Below, in pieces: positions 61,920 through 64,000 of a DNA stretch of 64,000 bases. Under the pieces are notes generated by a model that was given only the letters and a program-made list of their open reading frames with translations, was not told the origin of the DNA and searched no databases. Source of the DNA: an uncultured Lachnospiraceae bacterium (GTDB taxonomy: Bacteria > Bacillota > Clostridia > Lachnospirales > Lachnospiraceae); the NCBI GenBank assembly GCA_902780385.1, contig CACZFF010000001.1, forward strand, positions 1 through 64,000, read 5' to 3'. Every line of letters begins with the position of its first letter. Within the stretch, counting starts at the first letter, position 1. Made by a program: the position numbers and the translations under genes.

Positions 61920-62225
61920 ATGGGCAGTTTTATCAGAGTTTCCACGGGAAATATGCAGGGGGACGCAGACCGGATCCGGGAGGAAGCATCTCACATTCCG
62001 CAGGCAGTCGAACAGCTGGCGGATGCACTGAATGCACTCGCTTCCTGTTGGGAAGGCCCTGCAAAAAGCACTTATCTGGACCAGGTTTCCAAGGACATTG
62101 AATGTATGGAAGAAGTATGCGGTATATTGCAGAAATTTATAGAGGATTTTGACGTTTCCATCAATCAGTATGATACCTGCGAAAACAAGGTCTATGATAC
62201 TATGGGCAGGATTCATTTTTGGTAG
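61920..62225 (+). CDS. WXG100-like protein (W-E-G)
   Basis: ATG 61920 follows gggggt; an earlier in-frame ATG at 61902 has no site. In 101 residues the W-x-G turn is SCWEGPAKSTYL, flanked by two helices (QLADALNALA; MEEVCGILQKFIEDF). The end (ENKVYDTMGRIHFW) is not a standard signal. The family call is firm by pattern. It starts a group with 62316, 62624 and a lipase, which may be one secretion module. Confidence 0.85.
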   Translation: MGSFIRVSTGNMQGDADRIREEASHIPQAVEQLADALNALASCWEGPAKSTYLDQVSKDIECMEEVCGILQKFIEDFDVSINQYDTCENKVYDTMGRIHFW

Positions 62226-62315
62226 AGTAAAAATGTATGTGATTGAGCATAATAATGGAGGCTTCTCCATATAATATTCTGAACAGTCTGAAAAGACTAA
62301 GAAAGGAGAGCGCAA

Positions 62316-62627
62316 ATGCAATCTGAACACGAAATTCGGATGCACTATCAGGATACGCTCCGCAAGGCGGATCAACTGGAGGAACTTGCCGGAGAACTGT
62401 CACGTATTGCAAACAGAACTCTTTCCGAAATCGAGAATGAGGTGATAGGCACCTGGAAAGGAGCCGGCAGCGGACAGTATCGAAAGAAGCATATCCAGAT
62501 GGCTGACCGGGCAAGAAAGCACGCCAAAAAGCTTCAAGAGGCGGCAGTACAGCTGCGAGCTGCTGCCAGGAGGCTGTATAATGTTGAGATGGCTGCGTTG
62601 GCTGTCTTCCAGAGGAAACACAAATGA
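62316..62627 (+). CDS. WXG100-like protein (W-K-G)
   Basis: The 103-residue protein has TWKGAGSGQY as W-x-G turn and highly basic second-half helices (KKHIQMADRARKHAKK). Its stop overlaps the next start (ATGA at 62624), so the lipoprotein is translationally coupled. aaggagagc precedes ATG 62316. The strong positive charge is unusual for an exported WXG100 protein. Confidence 0.82.
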   Translation: MQSEHEIRMHYQDTLRKADQLEELAGELSRIANRTLSEIENEVIGTWKGAGSGQYRKKHIQMADRARKHAKKLQEAAVQLRAAARRLYNVEMAALAVFQRKHK

Positions 62628-63349
62628 GAGTTCGAATTTGCATAGGAGTATTGATTATGGTTCTTGCAGGAATGGCAGGATGCGCGAAAGGTCCTGAGGA
62701 AAGAAGCGAACAGGCAGAGGCCTTGCTTGAGGAAAAATACGGCGAAAGCTTTATTGTGACGGAGTATGGAAATCAGATTGTAGGAGCAGGGTATTATACA
62801 GTGAAGGCATATGCGCGTGAGTACCCTGAACTTCCGTTTACTGTACGTGTTGATGATGATGGAAAGCATTTCTCTGATAATTATGTAGAGCGGCGCGTGG
62901 CACAGAAAATATCCAGTCAGGTTCTTCTGAATCTGGCGAGTCTGCCCGGCTATACTTATATTTTTACCCAGGTGCCTGCCGCCGTACTGGATATTACAGA
63001 TGCTGATATTTCTGCCGAAGACTACATTGCTAAAAATCCTGCAAATCTGATCACGATCAATCTGACTTATTGTCCGATTGGAGATACGGCAGAATCTCTC
63101 TATGACTCTCTGGCGGGTGCTCTGAAGGGACTGGACTTCCTGCAGGGAATGATTGTGCTGAATATAGCGGATGAAGAGACGCTTCGGGAGATTCAGATGT
63201 TCTGTGATGAAAAAGGCAGTCTGGACGGGGACTACAAGGCATTGGAAAACCGTTGCAGGTCATATTCGATCCGGTATTCGGACGGCAGGCTCTCGCAGAG
63301 CAGGGAAGAATTTTTGGGTGCCCTTGAAGGACAGCTGCAGGGAGAATAG
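62624..63349 (+). CDS. Lipoprotein of the WXG-lipase module
   Basis: The 241-residue product has a lipoprotein signal with lipobox M-A-G-C (Cys20). The rest is a mixed alpha/beta domain with no recognised family. It starts in the ATGA overlap with the preceding WXG gene and ends 83 bases before the lipase gene. It may be an immunity or accessory lipoprotein for the following lipase, as lipoproteins often are in type VII effector modules; that is inference. Confidence 0.65.
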   Translation: MRVRICIGVLIMVLAGMAGCAKGPEERSEQAEALLEEKYGESFIVTEYGNQIVGAGYYTVKAYAREYPELPFTVRVDDDGKHFSDNYVERRVAQKISSQVLLNLASLPGYTYIFTQVPAAVLDITDADISAEDYIAKNPANLITINLTYCPIGDTAESLYDSLAGALKGLDFLQGMIVLNIADEETLREIQMFCDEKGSLDGDYKALENRCRSYSIRYSDGRLSQSREEFLGALEGQLQGE

Positions 63350-63432
63350 AACGGGACAAAAGCATTGCTGCAACAGTTCCGTCGATCATTCATCAACACA
63401 AAAATGTCTTACATGGCACAAATGGAGGATTT

Positions 63433-64000
63433 ATGAGCAGAGCATATACGGATGCCCAGATGCTCCTGGCCACGCAGATCGCTTATCTGAACTGTGGGGA
63501 ATATGAGGGATACACGATTCGTGAAATACTAAACATCCTGGAAAATAAATATTCAGGGCATGGGGAACTGGACAAATTCGGGAACAAGGAACTGGATGTC
63601 CTGAAGACTATTCGGGACATGATCGCGGAAAACGGGCTGGAAAGCGCGCTGGACTGGACGATCCGGGATGTGGGCGATCGGAACGGGGAGTCTGGAATGT
63701 ACGCCTGTCTGATTGACACAAATGACGGAAATGCAATTGTAGGTTTCAGAGGAAGCGAGAGCTACAATTCAGAGCAGTTTACGAAAGACTGGGTAATCGC
63801 GGATTTCACACTGCTCCATAAAAACGGGACGACGAAGCAGGAAAATGACGCACAGGCGTACATGGAGTATGTCGCAGAAAAATATGGCGCCGACTATGAC
63901 AGAATCGGAACCACAGGCCATTCGCTTGGCGGGCATCTGGCGGAACATGTGACAATCAATGCACCTGCCTCCATTCAGGATAAGATCGAATGCACAAATT
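63433..64000 (+). CDS. Lipase-like alpha/beta hydrolase, cut by the window end
   Basis: The gene starts at ATG 63433 behind tggagg and runs off the window after 189 codons. The nucleophile elbow is GHSLGG (Ser164), typical of class 3 lipases and the DUF2974/Mbeg1-like family, with IVGFRGSES (oxyanion region) before it. No signal peptide is seen. Hydrolases of this type, fused to export or toxin parts, are known type VII cargo. Position after WXG-like genes and a lipoprotein suggests an effector, but the C-terminal part is not visible. Confidence 0.8.
   Translation, partial: MSRAYTDAQMLLATQIAYLNCGEYEGYTIREILNILENKYSGHGELDKFGNKELDVLKTIRDMIAENGLESALDWTIRDVGDRNGESGMYACLIDTNDGNAIVGFRGSESYNSEQFTKDWVIADFTLLHKNGTTKQENDAQAYMEYVAEKYGADYDRIGTTGHSLGGHLAEHVTINAPASIQDKIECTN

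Overview
The window looks like a chromosome segment of a Gram-positive anaerobe of the class Clostridia, most likely a Lachnospiraceae-type bacterium; this is an inference. It rests on strong GGAGG-type ribosome binding sites, roughly balanced GC content, giant signal-peptide surface proteins with C-terminal membrane anchors, an NhaC-type antiporter, an extracytoplasmic ApbE lipoprotein, a LytTR regulator and a WXG100/EssC (type VIIb) secretion locus. I found no rRNA, tRNA or CRISPR array.

Layout. 1-1700: a damaged IS200/IS605-type tnpB (frameshifted by a 14-bp tandem duplication) lies beside the N-terminal remnant of a Ser/Thr kinase gene on the other strand. 1980-5500: apbE lipoprotein and an NhaC-family antiporter, with a REP-like palindrome between them and a strong terminator after them. 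5560-6250: hairpin-rich, gene-poor DNA with a structured leader. 6250-16220: two zinc-finger membrane proteins, a vWA/PP2C/kinase triad resembling the TerY-P triad, a zinc-ribbon/membrane/charged-repeat/FHA protein, and an FHA-FHA-ABC ATPase with its permease. 16480-24110: a small membrane protein, a receptor kinase with a large extracellular part, and a 1415-aa surface protein. 24950-38760: a secreted trypsin-like protease with a cytoplasmic FHA tail, a PP2C phosphatase, a receptor kinase, a small membrane protein and a 2881-aa surface protein. 38990-44950: another receptor kinase, a 42-aa membrane mini-protein, a TPR/YfaP-like protein and two membrane-FHA proteins. 45090-53830: EssC, a LytTR regulator, an unknown protein, a YukD/EsaB-like ubiquitin-fold protein and a run of small WXG-like and FHA proteins. 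53960-58380: a kinase with extracellular leucine-rich repeats and a zinc-ribbon membrane protein. 58700-64000: two clear WXG100 proteins, a PARG-SGNH fusion, two more WXG-like proteins, a lipoprotein, and a lipase cut by the window end.

How the parts may work together. Five complete Ser/Thr kinases plus one remnant, two PP2C phosphatases and seven FHA proteins (eight FHA domains, including the one in EssC) lie on one strand together with a type VIIb core. Four of the kinases have the topology kinase, one membrane span, extracellular sensor. EssB/YukC, a pseudokinase-membrane protein of the classical system, is not seen, nor are EssA or EsaA. My reading is a phosphorylation-controlled type VII secretion and surface-protein island in which FHA domains recruit EssC, an ABC exporter and a protease to phosphothreonine sites; repeated T-[TI]-V-[LE]-like motifs in several of the FHA proteins are candidate sites. 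This is inference from domain content and gene order.

Non-coding structure is also notable. A 156-bp hairpin element occurs twice, inverted, at 15221 and 43024. A third copy at 50836 keeps the stem order while the stem sequences change, and there is a possible fourth at 5560. Several operons start with a promoter, a short leader and an intrinsic terminator.
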